Assembly (NCBI RefSeq): GCF_011806455.1
Contig: NZ_JAATOT010000008.1
Span: forward strand, 62,001-126,000
Direction: 5' to 3'
Length of the DNA stretch: 64,000 bases
Source of the DNA: Celeribacter sp. HF31
Lineage (GTDB): Bacteria > Pseudomonadota > Alphaproteobacteria > Rhodobacterales > Rhodobacteraceae
Of the stretch, positions 56,904 through 64,000 are shown one piece after another. The notes under the pieces are model-generated. The model had not been told where the DNA came from. It saw only the letters and a list, made by a program, of their open reading frames with translations, and did no database searches. Position 1 is the first letter of the stretch; the number at the start of each line of letters is the position of its first letter. The position numbers and the translations under genes are program-made.

Positions 56904-57938
56904 GTGAACCCGTTACGTGTTTTGATTGTTGATGACTCTGCCACAATGCGACGTCTTATTCGGTCCATTCTCGAAGCAGATCACCGACTAGAGGTTGTCG
57001 CCGAAGCCGGCACTGCACGAGAGGCGCGCGATGCAGTAAATGCTCATCGTCCAGACGTGATGACGCTTGATGTGGAGATGCCCAATATGAGTGGCCTGGA
57101 ATTCCTCCAGCGGCTCATGAAGCATCGCCCGATGCCTGTGGTCATGGTGTCCACATTGACGCGCAGAGGGAGCGATGTGGCTGTCGAGGCCATGGCGCTT
57201 GGCGCAGTGGATTGTGTCGAGAAGCCCAAATTGGGCGGGGGCACCGACAATTTCGCCAAATTGGCTGATACGGTCGCACTGGCAGCGCGCGCGCGCGTGA
57301 GTGTGTCCCGTCCGGTCCGAAGTGCCATTGCGCCTCAGAAAAACAGACGGTTTCGCCGTGTTTGCTTGATCGGGGGATCGACAGGGGCTGTCGATGCGAT
57401 CGAACGAATTTTGCAGAGTTTCCCTGCGGATTGCCCACCGACCTTGATCACACAGCACATGCCGGAACCTTTCTTGGTCAGTTTCGCGGCACGTCTGGAT
57501 CCCTTGGTGCAGCCCAAAGTCTGCCTGGCGCAGGACGGTGCGGTTTTACGCCCGGGCCTGGTGATGATCGCCCCCGGGGGAGAGTATCATCTAAATGTCA
57601 CCGGCAAAACCGAGCTCAGGGTCAAGTTACACAAAGGCCCTCTTGTGTCCGGCCATCGTCCTTCGGTGGATTCGATGTTTCTTTCTGCGGTCGCCCACGC
57701 CCCCAAAATCGTAGCCGGTATTTTGACCGGGATGGGGGGCGATGGTGCGGCGGGCATGAAGGCTCTCCGGGATGCCGGTGCGAAAACACTGGGTCAGAGT
57801 CAGCAAACCTGCGTTGTGTTCGGAATGCCGCGTGTTGCGGCGGAAATGGGCGGCGTCGAGGAATGGGCCGATTTGGACAAGGTTGGCGATGAACTGCTGC
57901 GCTTGTGTGAAACTCCGGTACAGATGAGGGTCACATGA
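56904..57938 (+). CDS. cheB: Chemotaxis response regulator protein-glutamate methylesterase
   Basis: Removes methyl groups from, and deamidates, chemoreceptors. 344 residues. Receiver domain with phospho-Asp in VMTLDVEMPNMSG; methylesterase domain with catalytic Ser in LIGGSTGAVDAI, His in ITQHMPEPF and Asp in LTGMGGDGAAGM. Starts at GTG 56904 with AAAGGGAG upstream. cheD overlaps its stop as ATGA. Kinase CheA and methyltransferase CheR are not in the window. Confidence 0.96.
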   Translation: MNPLRVLIVDDSATMRRLIRSILEADHRLEVVAEAGTAREARDAVNAHRPDVMTLDVEMPNMSGLEFLQRLMKHRPMPVVMVSTLTRRGSDVAVEAMALGAVDCVEKPKLGGGTDNFAKLADTVALAARARVSVSRPVRSAIAPQKNRRFRRVCLIGGSTGAVDAIERILQSFPADCPPTLITQHMPEPFLVSFAARLDPLVQPKVCLAQDGAVLRPGLVMIAPGGEYHLNVTGKTELRVKLHKGPLVSGHRPSVDSMFLSAVAHAPKIVAGILTGMGGDGAAGMKALRDAGAKTLGQSQQTCVVFGMPRVAAEMGGVEEWADLDKVGDELLRLCETPVQMRVT

Positions 57939-58468
57939 CAGCAATCCTTCAAAAACGCAGTGGTGGTCTCCGCACCTATATCGCCCAGGGAGAATATGCG
58001 ATTGCTGATGTGGAAGAGGCTGTGATCTCAACCATTTTGGGATCATGCGTGGCGACCTGTCTATGGGACCCAGTGGCCAAGATCGGCGGCATGAACCATT
58101 TTCTGTTACCGGAAGGTCCACCCTCCAGAAGCGATGTGAGTTCTTTCGGGGCCAATGCCATGGAGCTTTTGATCAATGCGCTCATTCGAGCCGGAGCGGT
58201 TCGGGAGAGATTGCGCGCCAAAGTGTTCGGCGGTGCGGAAATGTACAAAGGGCTGACCAATGCCGGCAATCAAAACGGGTTGTTCGTCCTGTCTTATCTC
58301 GAGCGCGAGAATATTCCTTGCGATGGTCAAAGCCTAGGTGGTGGTCAGGCGCGGCGGGTTGAATTTTTCCCGGCACAGGGAAAAGCACGACAAAAACTCG
58401 TGGAAGATCCGCATATCGTTGAAAAACGGCCCGTTGCCAAAACAGCAAACGATCTCGAGCTATTCTAG
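57935..58468 (+). CDS. cheD: Chemoreceptor glutamine deamidase CheD
   Basis: Deamidates receptor glutamines. 177 residues. Catalytic Cys in TILGSCVATCLWDP and His in GGMNHFLLPEG, plus KVFGGAEMYKGL. Coupled to cheB by a 4-base overlap. The MCP-cheB-cheD order suggests dedicated adaptation of this receptor. Confidence 0.95.
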   Translation: MTAILQKRSGGLRTYIAQGEYAIADVEEAVISTILGSCVATCLWDPVAKIGGMNHFLLPEGPPSRSDVSSFGANAMELLINALIRAGAVRERLRAKVFGGAEMYKGLTNAGNQNGLFVLSYLERENIPCDGQSLGGGQARRVEFFPAQGKARQKLVEDPHIVEKRPVAKTANDLELF

Positions 58469-58598
58469 TCTTTGCAGTGGTTTGCTGCTCTTGTCGAGGG
58501 ATCATATGTACGGCAGGAGCAGTTTCAGACCATGTGATAGCCTGATCTGTGATGGCCTGATGGTTCTAGAAGAGACCGGGATGTAGGACTGAGGGCGT

Positions 58599-58621
58599 GT
58601 GGCCTCTTGGCGAGAGGCCAC
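58599..58621 (+). other. Hairpin between cheD and a small membrane-protein gene
   Basis: GTGGCCTCT (58599-58607) / AGAGGCCAC (58613-58621), perfect 9-bp stem, 5-base loop, no T-run. It ends 20 bases before the next start codon, so it may act on the leader of that gene rather than terminate cheD. Confidence 0.55.
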
Positions 58622-58641
58622 GAAAAAGGCAGGACTGGGAT

Positions 58642-58878
58642 ATGAAATTTATCGATTCCCTGCCGCTTTCGACATTAATCTTTGCGTCTTTGACCTTAGG
58701 TCTGGCGCCTTTCGTTCCAGAACCGCATGTCTGGGAGAAGCTCAAGATGCTTTTCTCGGGCACGCTCGTCTCTCCCATAGATATCTTCGACTTGCTGCTT
58801 CATGGATTGCCCTGGTTGCTTTTGATCCTCAAACTGTGGCGGGAGTATCGCTCCGTTAAAGGCGCGTCCGAGGATTGA
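58642..58878 (+). CDS. Small two-helix membrane protein, 78 aa
   Basis: Two hydrophobic stretches, LSTLIFASLTLGLAPFVP and PIDIFDLLLHGLPWLLLI, joined by a polar loop with HVWEKLKMLFSGTL. Similar short proteins are found in alphaproteobacteria under the misleading label RND transporter; function unknown. The ATG at 58642 is preferred over an upstream in-frame one. Confidence 0.75.
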   Translation: MKFIDSLPLSTLIFASLTLGLAPFVPEPHVWEKLKMLFSGTLVSPIDIFDLLLHGLPWLLLILKLWREYRSVKGASED

Positions 58879-58952
58879 ACTCGCGATTTCGGCAGGCTGG
58901 AACCAGGACTGCCCTTTGCATGATCGACTGCTGAATCCAATCGGATCGAAAA

Positions 58953-58979
58953 GCCCCACGCGGCATGGCCGCGCGGGGC
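58953..58979 (-). terminator. Terminator of the M20 peptidase gene (minus strand)
   Basis: 12-base arms (58953-58964 and 58968-58979) with one mismatch around an ATG loop; on the minus strand the stem is followed by TTTTC. Confidence 0.8.
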
Positions 58980-59003
58980 GTCAGACACCTGAGACTTTGA
59001 ACG

Positions 59004-60389
59004 TCAGGCCTTAGAGACGGCGTCGAGAATACGCGCCCAGGAGCGGATTCCCTTGTGGAAGTTTTTGAGCCCGTATTTCTCATTGGGCGAGTGGATGCGG
59101 TCATCGTCATCGGCATAGCCGACCAGCATGGAATCCAGTCCCAAGATGGTGGTGAAGAACCCGGCAATCGGGATCGACCCGCCCATGCCCGCAAACACTG
59201 CCTCGCGGTCCCATTCGGCAGAGAGCGCTTGACGCGCGGCTTCGAATTCCGGGCGCGCGGTGTTCATCACGGCGGCGGGGGAGCCGTCCAAGTCCTGATT
59301 CCAGGTGACTTTCGCATCCACCGGCAGACGGCTTTCGACATGGGCGCGCAGGTTCTCGCGGATCGCATCCGGGTCTTGCGTGCCGACCAGACGACAGGTG
59401 ATTTTGCAATGCGCCTCCGACGGGATCACGGTTTTCGTGCCCGGACCCTGATAGCCGCCCCACATGCCGTTGATCTCTAAAGTCGGGCGGGACCATTGCT
59501 GTTCCAGGGTGGAATAGCCCGCTTCGCCATGCGACTCGGTCATGCCGACGCCGGAGAGATACTCCTCCTCGTCAAAGCCGCAGCCCTTCCATTGTTCGAG
59601 GATGTCGGCAGGCACCTCCTGGACGCCCTCGTAGAAATCCTTGACCGTGACGCGGCCCTGATCGTCGTGAAAACTCGCGACAATTTTAGAGATTTCGCGC
59701 AGAGGATTGAGGGCCGGGCCACCGTAATGCCCGGAGTGCAGGTCCATCACCGGGCCGGTGAGGGTGAACTCATCCTTCAACATGCCGCGCAGTTGCGAAC
59801 AGATCGACGGCACGCCGGGCGCCACCATGGAAGTGTCGCAAATCAGCGCCAGATCGGCGGAAAGCCTGTCCTTATTGGCCTCCATGAAGGGGATGAGCGA
59901 GGGCGAGCCGCTTTCCTCTTCGCCTTCAAAGAAAAACGTGATGGTGCAGGGCAGGGTGCCGTGTTCCGCAATCCAGGCGCGGCAGGCCTCGACGAAGGTC
60001 ATGAGCTGGCCCTTGTCGTCGGAGGCGCCGCGGCCACGGATCACCTTGCCGGTCTCGCGCTCTTCAATGAAGGGCGCAAAGGGATCGTGATCCCACAGAT
60101 CAAGCGGATCGACAGGCTGCACATCGTAATGCCCGTAGAACAACAGATGCGGACCGCCGGAACCGATCTTGCCATAGACCATCGGGTGACCGGGTGTCTC
60201 GCACAATTCGGCTTCAGCGCCCAGAGATTTCAAATCCTCCACAAGCCACTCTGCGGCCTTGAGACAATCGGCCTTATGCGCCGGGTCGGTGGAGATCGAC
60301 GGAATGCGCAGCAGGTCCATCAAACGGTCGAGTGTGGCGTCGAGGTCGGAATCGATGCGGGACAGCACCGGGTCGAGACGGGTGTTCAT
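59004..60389 (-). CDS. M20/M25/M40 family metallo-hydrolase (dipeptidase-like)
   Basis: 461-residue zinc hydrolase. Metal-site motifs are LLFYGHYDVQPVDP, RGASDDKGQLMTF, FFEGEEESGSPS and LICDTSM; the dimerisation domain begins around LRGMLKDEFTLTG. This is the carnosinase-like M20 branch that cleaves dipeptides or acylated amino acids. The start MNTRLDPVLSR at 60389 is chosen by family; AAAGG lies ten bases upstream. Confidence 0.92.
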   Translation of the reverse strand: MNTRLDPVLSRIDSDLDATLDRLMDLLRIPSISTDPAHKADCLKAAEWLVEDLKSLGAEAELCETPGHPMVYGKIGSGGPHLLFYGHYDVQPVDPLDLWDHDPFAPFIEERETGKVIRGRGASDDKGQLMTFVEACRAWIAEHGTLPCTITFFFEGEEESGSPSLIPFMEANKDRLSADLALICDTSMVAPGVPSICSQLRGMLKDEFTLTGPVMDLHSGHYGGPALNPLREISKIVASFHDDQGRVTVKDFYEGVQEVPADILEQWKGCGFDEEEYLSGVGMTESHGEAGYSTLEQQWSRPTLEINGMWGGYQGPGTKTVIPSEAHCKITCRLVGTQDPDAIRENLRAHVESRLPVDAKVTWNQDLDGSPAAVMNTARPEFEAARQALSAEWDREAVFAGMGGSIPIAGFFTTILGLDSMLVGYADDDDRIHSPNEKYGLKNFHKGIRSWARILDAVSKA

Positions 60390-60470
60390 TATAGGAAACC
60401 TTTGATCATCTTTGGATGTTTTGTCGCAGCTTACGCCGATCACATCTGGTGTCCAGAGCCTGTTGCCGGG

Positions 60471-60484
60471 TTGACATAGATCAT
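60471..60484. promoter_or_regulatory. FNR/FnrL-like site upstream of hemA
   Basis: TTGACATAGATCAT matches eight of ten defined bases of the FNR consensus TTGAT-N4-ATCAA and lies about 190 bp before hemA. In Rhodobacter sphaeroides FnrL regulates hemA. It could also act on the divergent M20 gene. Confidence 0.6.
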
Positions 60485-60515
60485 TCTGAAAGGGTTTTTA
60501 GTCATCCTAAAAGGG
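60481..60515. repeat. Imperfect 14-bp direct repeat, 21-bp step
   Basis: TCATTCTGAAAGGG at 60481-60494 and TCATCCTAAAAGGG at 60502-60515 (two differences), two helical turns apart, next to the FNR-like site upstream of hemA. Confidence 0.55.
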
Positions 60516-60674
60516 CAGGGCATGTGGGTTGCGATCACAGACCGAACCTGAGACCCGCCCATGCGAAAGGTGGTCTAGCCAAAAGGTATTATCTTGCGAA
60601 ATGTGAATATGAGTCGCAATTTTCGTTTGATGCCGCTAAAACAGGCAGACTTGAGACGCGCGAAAGGACAAAAA

Positions 60675-61904
60675 GTGGACTATACGGCGAAGCTGGACGA
60701 GGCGATTCAACGTTTGCACGACGAAGGGCGTTATCGCACCTTCATCGACATCGAGCGTAAGCGCGGGCAATTTCCCCACGCCACATGGACGCGCCCCGAC
60801 GGCACAGAGCAGCCCGTAACGGTCTGGTGCGGCAACGATTATCTCGGCATGGGCCAACACCCCGCCGTGCTCGACGCCATGAAAGAGGCGGTCGATGCCA
60901 CGGGCGCCGGCTCGGGCGGAACGCGCAATATCTCGGGCACGACGGTCTACCACAAACGTCTCGAAGCCGAACTTGCCGATCTGCATGGCAAAGAGGGCGC
61001 GCTCGTGTTCTCCTCGGCCTACATCGCCAATGACGCCACGCTTTCGACGCTGCCGACGCTGTTTCCGGGGCTGATCATCTATTCCGACGAGCTGAACCAC
61101 GCCTCCATGATTGAGGGCATTCGTCGCAACGGCGGCGCCAAGCGCATCTTCCGCCATAATGATCTCGATCATTTGCGCGAGTTGCTGGCCGCCGACGATC
61201 CTGAGGCGCCAAAGCTGATCGCTTTTGAGTCCGTCTATTCCATGGACGGCGATTTCGGCCCGATCAAAGAGCTTTGCGACATCGCCGAGGAATTCAACGC
61301 ATTGACCTATCTCGACGAGGTGCACGCGGTCGGCATGTACGGCCCGCGCGGCGGCGGTGTGGCCGAGCGTGACGGTCTGATGGGCCGTGTCGACATCATC
61401 AACGGCACGCTGGGCAAAGCCTTCGGCGTGTTCGGCGGCTATATCGCGGCGAGTGCGAAAATGTGTGACGCCGTGCGCTCTTACGCGCCGGGCTTCATCT
61501 TCACGACTTCGATTCCGCCGGCGGTCGCGGCGGGCGCTGCGGCCTCCATCGCTTTCCTGAAAGGCGAGGGCGGCGTGAAACTGCGCGAGGCGCATCAGAC
61601 CCAGGCCAAAATCCTGAAAACCCGGCTTAAGGGCCTCGGCCTGCCGATCACCGACAATGGCTCGCACATCGTCCCGCTGATCGTCGGCGATCCGAAACAC
61701 ACGAAATTGATGTCGGACATGATGCTGGAGCACTACGGAATCTACGTGCAGCCGGTCAATTTCCCGACCGTGCCACGCGGCACCGAGCGCCTGCGGTTTA
61801 CACCGTCGCCAGTGCACGGGCCCAATGAAATGGATCACCTGATCAAGGCGCTGGACGCCCTCTGGAGCCATTGTGCGCTGAATCGTGCCGAAATGGCCGG
61901 ATGA
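60675..61904 (+). CDS. hemA: 5-aminolevulinate synthase
   Basis: Condenses glycine and succinyl-CoA to 5-aminolevulinate (Shemin pathway), the first step of heme and bacteriochlorophyll synthesis in alphaproteobacteria. 409 residues, PLP-dependent. [18 protein letters not shown] opens the protein; [30 protein letters not shown] and the PLP lysine in [15 protein letters not shown] follow. The GTG at 60675 ([10 protein letters not shown]) is the likely start: it aligns with the known N-terminus and has AAGGA six bases upstream. Confidence 0.97.
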   Translation: MDYTAKLDEAIQRLHDEGRYRTFIDIERKRGQFPHATWTRPDGTEQPVTVWCGNDYLGMGQHPAVLDAMKEAVDATGAGSGGTRNISGTTVYHKRLEAELADLHGKEGALVFSSAYIANDATLSTLPTLFPGLIIYSDELNHASMIEGIRRNGGAKRIFRHNDLDHLRELLAADDPEAPKLIAFESVYSMDGDFGPIKELCDIAEEFNALTYLDEVHAVGMYGPRGGGVAERDGLMGRVDIINGTLGKAFGVFGGYIAASAKMCDAVRSYAPGFIFTTSIPPAVAAGAAASIAFLKGEGGVKLREAHQTQAKILKTRLKGLGLPITDNGSHIVPLIVGDPKHTKLMSDMMLEHYGIYVQPVNFPTVPRGTERLRFTPSPVHGPNEMDHLIKALDALWSHCALNRAEMAG

Positions 61905-62019
61905 CGCGCATAACCCCTGTGCGCCCGGTTTGAGCATGTGGTAACACTGTTTCCAAGAGCTTAAGACGAATCGTCTATAGGCTCATGGGGACAGGACCAA
62001 CTTAGGGCGGCACACAGGC

Positions 62020-63225
62020 ATGATCAGGCGGTGGAGCAAACCACCCGTCGAGGAACAGGAACAGCCTCGCGGGTTTGATGACTTCGAGTTGCGGCTCGGA
62101 GATGTCATGCGTGGTGAACGTGCGACCATCGGAAAATCGCTTTTGGACGTCCAGCGCGAGCTGAAGATCAAGGCGACTTACATTGCCGCCATTGAGAATG
62201 CCGACCCCTCCGTGTTCGAGACCCAGGGCTTTATCGCCGGTTACGTGCGCTCCTATGCGCGCTATCTCGATCTCGATCCCGATTGGGCCTTCGCGCGTTT
62301 TTGTCAGGAAAGCGGATTTGCCGTCGCGCACGGCATGTCGCCACAGGCCTCGACCAAACGCAGCCCCGCGACCGCGCAAAAACAATCCCCTGTCAAAGAT
62401 CCCTTTGCCGATCCGAACGCCACTTTCGTGCCGCGCGGCCAAGGGTTTATGGCCCGTATCGAACCTGGCGCGCTCGGGTCCACCGCGGTGCTTCTCGCGC
62501 TTTTGGGCGTGATCGGATATGGCGGCTGGTCGGTGTTGCAAGAGGTGCAAAAGGTCAAGCTGGCGCCGGTCGATCAGACCCCCGGCATGATCTCCGAAGT
62601 TGCGCCGCTCGATGCCGAGACCACCACGATGGCGTCTTTGGACGAGAGCGTCGGCCTCGCCACGCCCTCCGCCGAAGCGCTGGATCGCCTCTATCGTCCG
62701 CAGGCTTTGGACGTGCCGGTTTTGGTGCCGCGCGATGGTCCGATTGCCACGCTCGATCCGCGCACCGTCGGCGCCTTGACGGCGGAAAGCCAGGCCGAAG
62801 AGCGCGAAGATATTCTGAACGACATGTCCAATCTGATTGCCCAAGCGGCGCTCTCGGAAGATGGCGACTCGCCGATTCAGGTCACCGCAGAGGGTGCGCC
62901 GGAACTGGCCATCGTCGCCGTGCTGCCGTCCTGGGTCCGGGTTCAGGCCGCCGATGGTTCTGTCTTGTTCGAGAAGATTCTCGACGCGGGCGAACGCTAC
63001 GTCGTGCCCGCCATGGACAAGGCGCCCCTGTTGCGCACTGGCAATGGTGGCGGCGTCTATTTCGCGGTGAACGGTCAGGCTTACGGCCCGGTCGGGTCCT
63101 CCGGCTCTGTCGTCAAAAACGTCGCGCTCTCTGTCGCTGACGTCTCTGACGTGTTCACCCCGGTCGATCTGGCGGCGAACACTTCGGTCGCGGAAATGTT
63201 CCGCGTCGCGGAAAACGCCGAATAA
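62020..63225 (+). CDS. RodZ-like helix-turn-helix membrane protein with DUF4115 domain
   Basis: 401 residues. N-terminal Xre-type helix-turn-helix at about 25-90 (LRLGDVMRGERATIGKSL and YIAAIENADPSVFETQGFIA, typical of RodZ), a linker, one membrane segment at about 155-175 (STAVLLALLGVIGYGG), a long acidic periplasmic linker, and a C-terminal DUF4115 domain (SWVRVQAADGSVLFEKIL). RodZ links MreB to cell-wall synthesis. The gene directly upstream of ispG is a common arrangement. Confidence 0.88.
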   Translation: MIRRWSKPPVEEQEQPRGFDDFELRLGDVMRGERATIGKSLLDVQRELKIKATYIAAIENADPSVFETQGFIAGYVRSYARYLDLDPDWAFARFCQESGFAVAHGMSPQASTKRSPATAQKQSPVKDPFADPNATFVPRGQGFMARIEPGALGSTAVLLALLGVIGYGGWSVLQEVQKVKLAPVDQTPGMISEVAPLDAETTTMASLDESVGLATPSAEALDRLYRPQALDVPVLVPRDGPIATLDPRTVGALTAESQAEEREDILNDMSNLIAQAALSEDGDSPIQVTAEGAPELAIVAVLPSWVRVQAADGSVLFEKILDAGERYVVPAMDKAPLLRTGNGGGVYFAVNGQAYGPVGSSGSVVKNVALSVADVSDVFTPVDLAANTSVAEMFRVAENAE

Positions 63226-63347
63226 GCCACGCTGTATAATCCAAAGCCAAGAGGTCGCAGGTCGGCAATCGGGTCAGACCGCTTGCCCCTCGCGCCCCTT
63301 AGGCCTATCTAGGGCAGGACCCCGTGTTTCGCACCAAAGAGGCTCTC

Positions 63348-64000
63348 ATGTCCCACAATCCCATCCGTCCCTGGCGCAACATCGACCGTCGTGTGAGCCG
63401 CAAGATTTGGGTCGGGAATGTGCCCGTGGGCGGCGATGCGCCGATTTCCGTGCAGACGATGACCAACACACTGACCCATGACGTCAAAGCCACGCTGGAT
63501 CAGATCATCCGCGCTGCCGAGGCCGGAGCTGACATCGTGCGGGTTTCCGTGCCGGACAAGGAAAGCTCTGCGGCCCTGAAAGAAATCTGCCGCGAAAGCC
63601 CGGTGCCGATCGTCGCTGACATCCATTTCCACTACATGCGTGGCATCGAGGCTGCAGAGGCCGGTGCGGCGTGTCTTCGTATCAACCCCGGCAACATCGG
63701 CGATGAGGCGCGGGTCAAAGAGGTGCTGAAAGCCGCGCGCGACCACAATTGCTCGATCCGCATCGGCGTGAACGCAGGCTCTTTGGAAAAGCATCTCCTT
63801 GAAAAATATGGCGAACCATGCCCCGACGCGATGGTCGAGAGCGGCATGGATCACATCAAAATCCTCGAAGATAACGACTTCCACAATTTCAAAATCTCGG
63901 TGAAAGCCTCCGACGTCTTCATGGCCTCCGCCGCGTATCAGCAACTGGCGGAGGCCACCGACGCGCCTATTCACCTCGGCATCACCGAGGCGGGCGGGCT
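63348..64000 (+). CDS. ispG: 4-hydroxy-3-methylbut-2-enyl-diphosphate synthase (3' end outside window)
   Basis: Fe-S enzyme of the MEP isoprenoid pathway (GcpE). The first 217 codons are visible: [57 protein letters not shown] and [12 protein letters not shown], then [19 protein letters not shown]. The Fe-S cysteines lie further downstream. AAAGAGG precedes the ATG at 63348. Confidence 0.95.
   Translation, partial: MSHNPIRPWRNIDRRVSRKIWVGNVPVGGDAPISVQTMTNTLTHDVKATLDQIIRAAEAGADIVRVSVPDKESSAALKEICRESPVPIVADIHFHYMRGIEAAEAGAACLRINPGNIGDEARVKEVLKAARDHNCSIRIGVNAGSLEKHLLEKYGEPCPDAMVESGMDHIKILEDNDFHNFKISVKASDVFMASAAYQQLAEATDAPIHLGITEAGG

Noticed and set aside
58861-58900. tRNA-like T-arm (GAGTTCAATCCTC on the minus strand) that could mark a tRNA fragment or attachment site
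   Set aside because: No acceptor, D-arm or anticodon arm can be built around it, and it overlaps the end of the 58642 gene.

Overview
The window reads as a contiguous chromosomal segment of an alphaproteobacterium of the Rhodobacteraceae (Rhodobacter/Roseobacter group). Supporting signs are the high GC content, an aminotransferase-type 5-aminolevulinate synthase (hemA) very close to the Rhodobacter form, a DksA with only one of the four zinc cysteines, Entner-Doudoroff genes, a TakPQM-like TRAP transporter, a retropepsin-RimK fusion, and many short genes typical of that family. No phage, transposase, CRISPR array or rRNA was seen. One tRNA gene, tRNA-Val(CAC), lies at 48872-48946. Start codons were moved to internal ATG/GTG codons wherever a ribosome binding site or family length supported it.

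Layout. 1-6180: a truncated Cache-type histidine kinase divergent from a TRAP transporter operon. 6264-16811: mostly housekeeping genes (bpt, RDD and DUF2852 membrane proteins, a GFA protein, pepT, glnE, a DUF442-type phosphatase-like protein, eda, an Old Yellow Enzyme). 16969-22466: a GNAT protein, edd, a short DUF1127-like protein, a lipoprotein, an RlmI-like methyltransferase with a translationally coupled PIN protein. 22509-28630: an M48 peptidase, a CoxE-like VWA protein with a small membrane partner, a DUF2927 lipoprotein, a GNAT protein, a DUF2934 protein with a histone-H1-like tail, a MoxR ATPase and dksA. 28818-36529: an FAD monooxygenase, tpiA-comB, a 2OG-Fe(II) oxygenase, a GFA pseudogene, TfoX-like and IscA-like genes, a SatD/DUF3307 gene pair, a LysR regulator and sufT. 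36594-45168: an atypical pyruvate kinase, an M50 protease, RimB-RimK, an NCS2 permease, a metallophosphoesterase/lipid-kinase pair and tgt. 45443-48790: lon behind a heat-shock-type promoter, then an HU protein with an S/TPKK-rich tail. 48872-58878: tRNA-Val, a 1446-residue GGDEF-EAL membrane protein divergent from an MCP-cheB-cheD operon. 59004-64000: an M20 peptidase, hemA with an FNR-like site, a RodZ-like protein and the start of ispG.

How genes work together. The histidine kinase probably controls the TRAP operon through a response regulator beyond the left edge. edd and eda, 2 kb apart, share the 10-bp palindrome TTAGCGCTAA and so probably form a small regulon. The MoxR and VWA genes are a chaperone-like pair split over about 4 kb. 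The c-di-GMP enzyme and the chemoreceptor operon diverge from one regulatory region. The best candidate for an undescribed system is the satD-DUF3307 pair (33575-35006). The SatD N-terminal half has the spacing of the metal-binding aspartates of class III nucleotidyl cyclases. Its C-terminal helix-turn-helix half is much lower in GC. Its partner is a polytopic membrane protein. Its promoter is covered by three dyads spaced exactly 30 bp apart.
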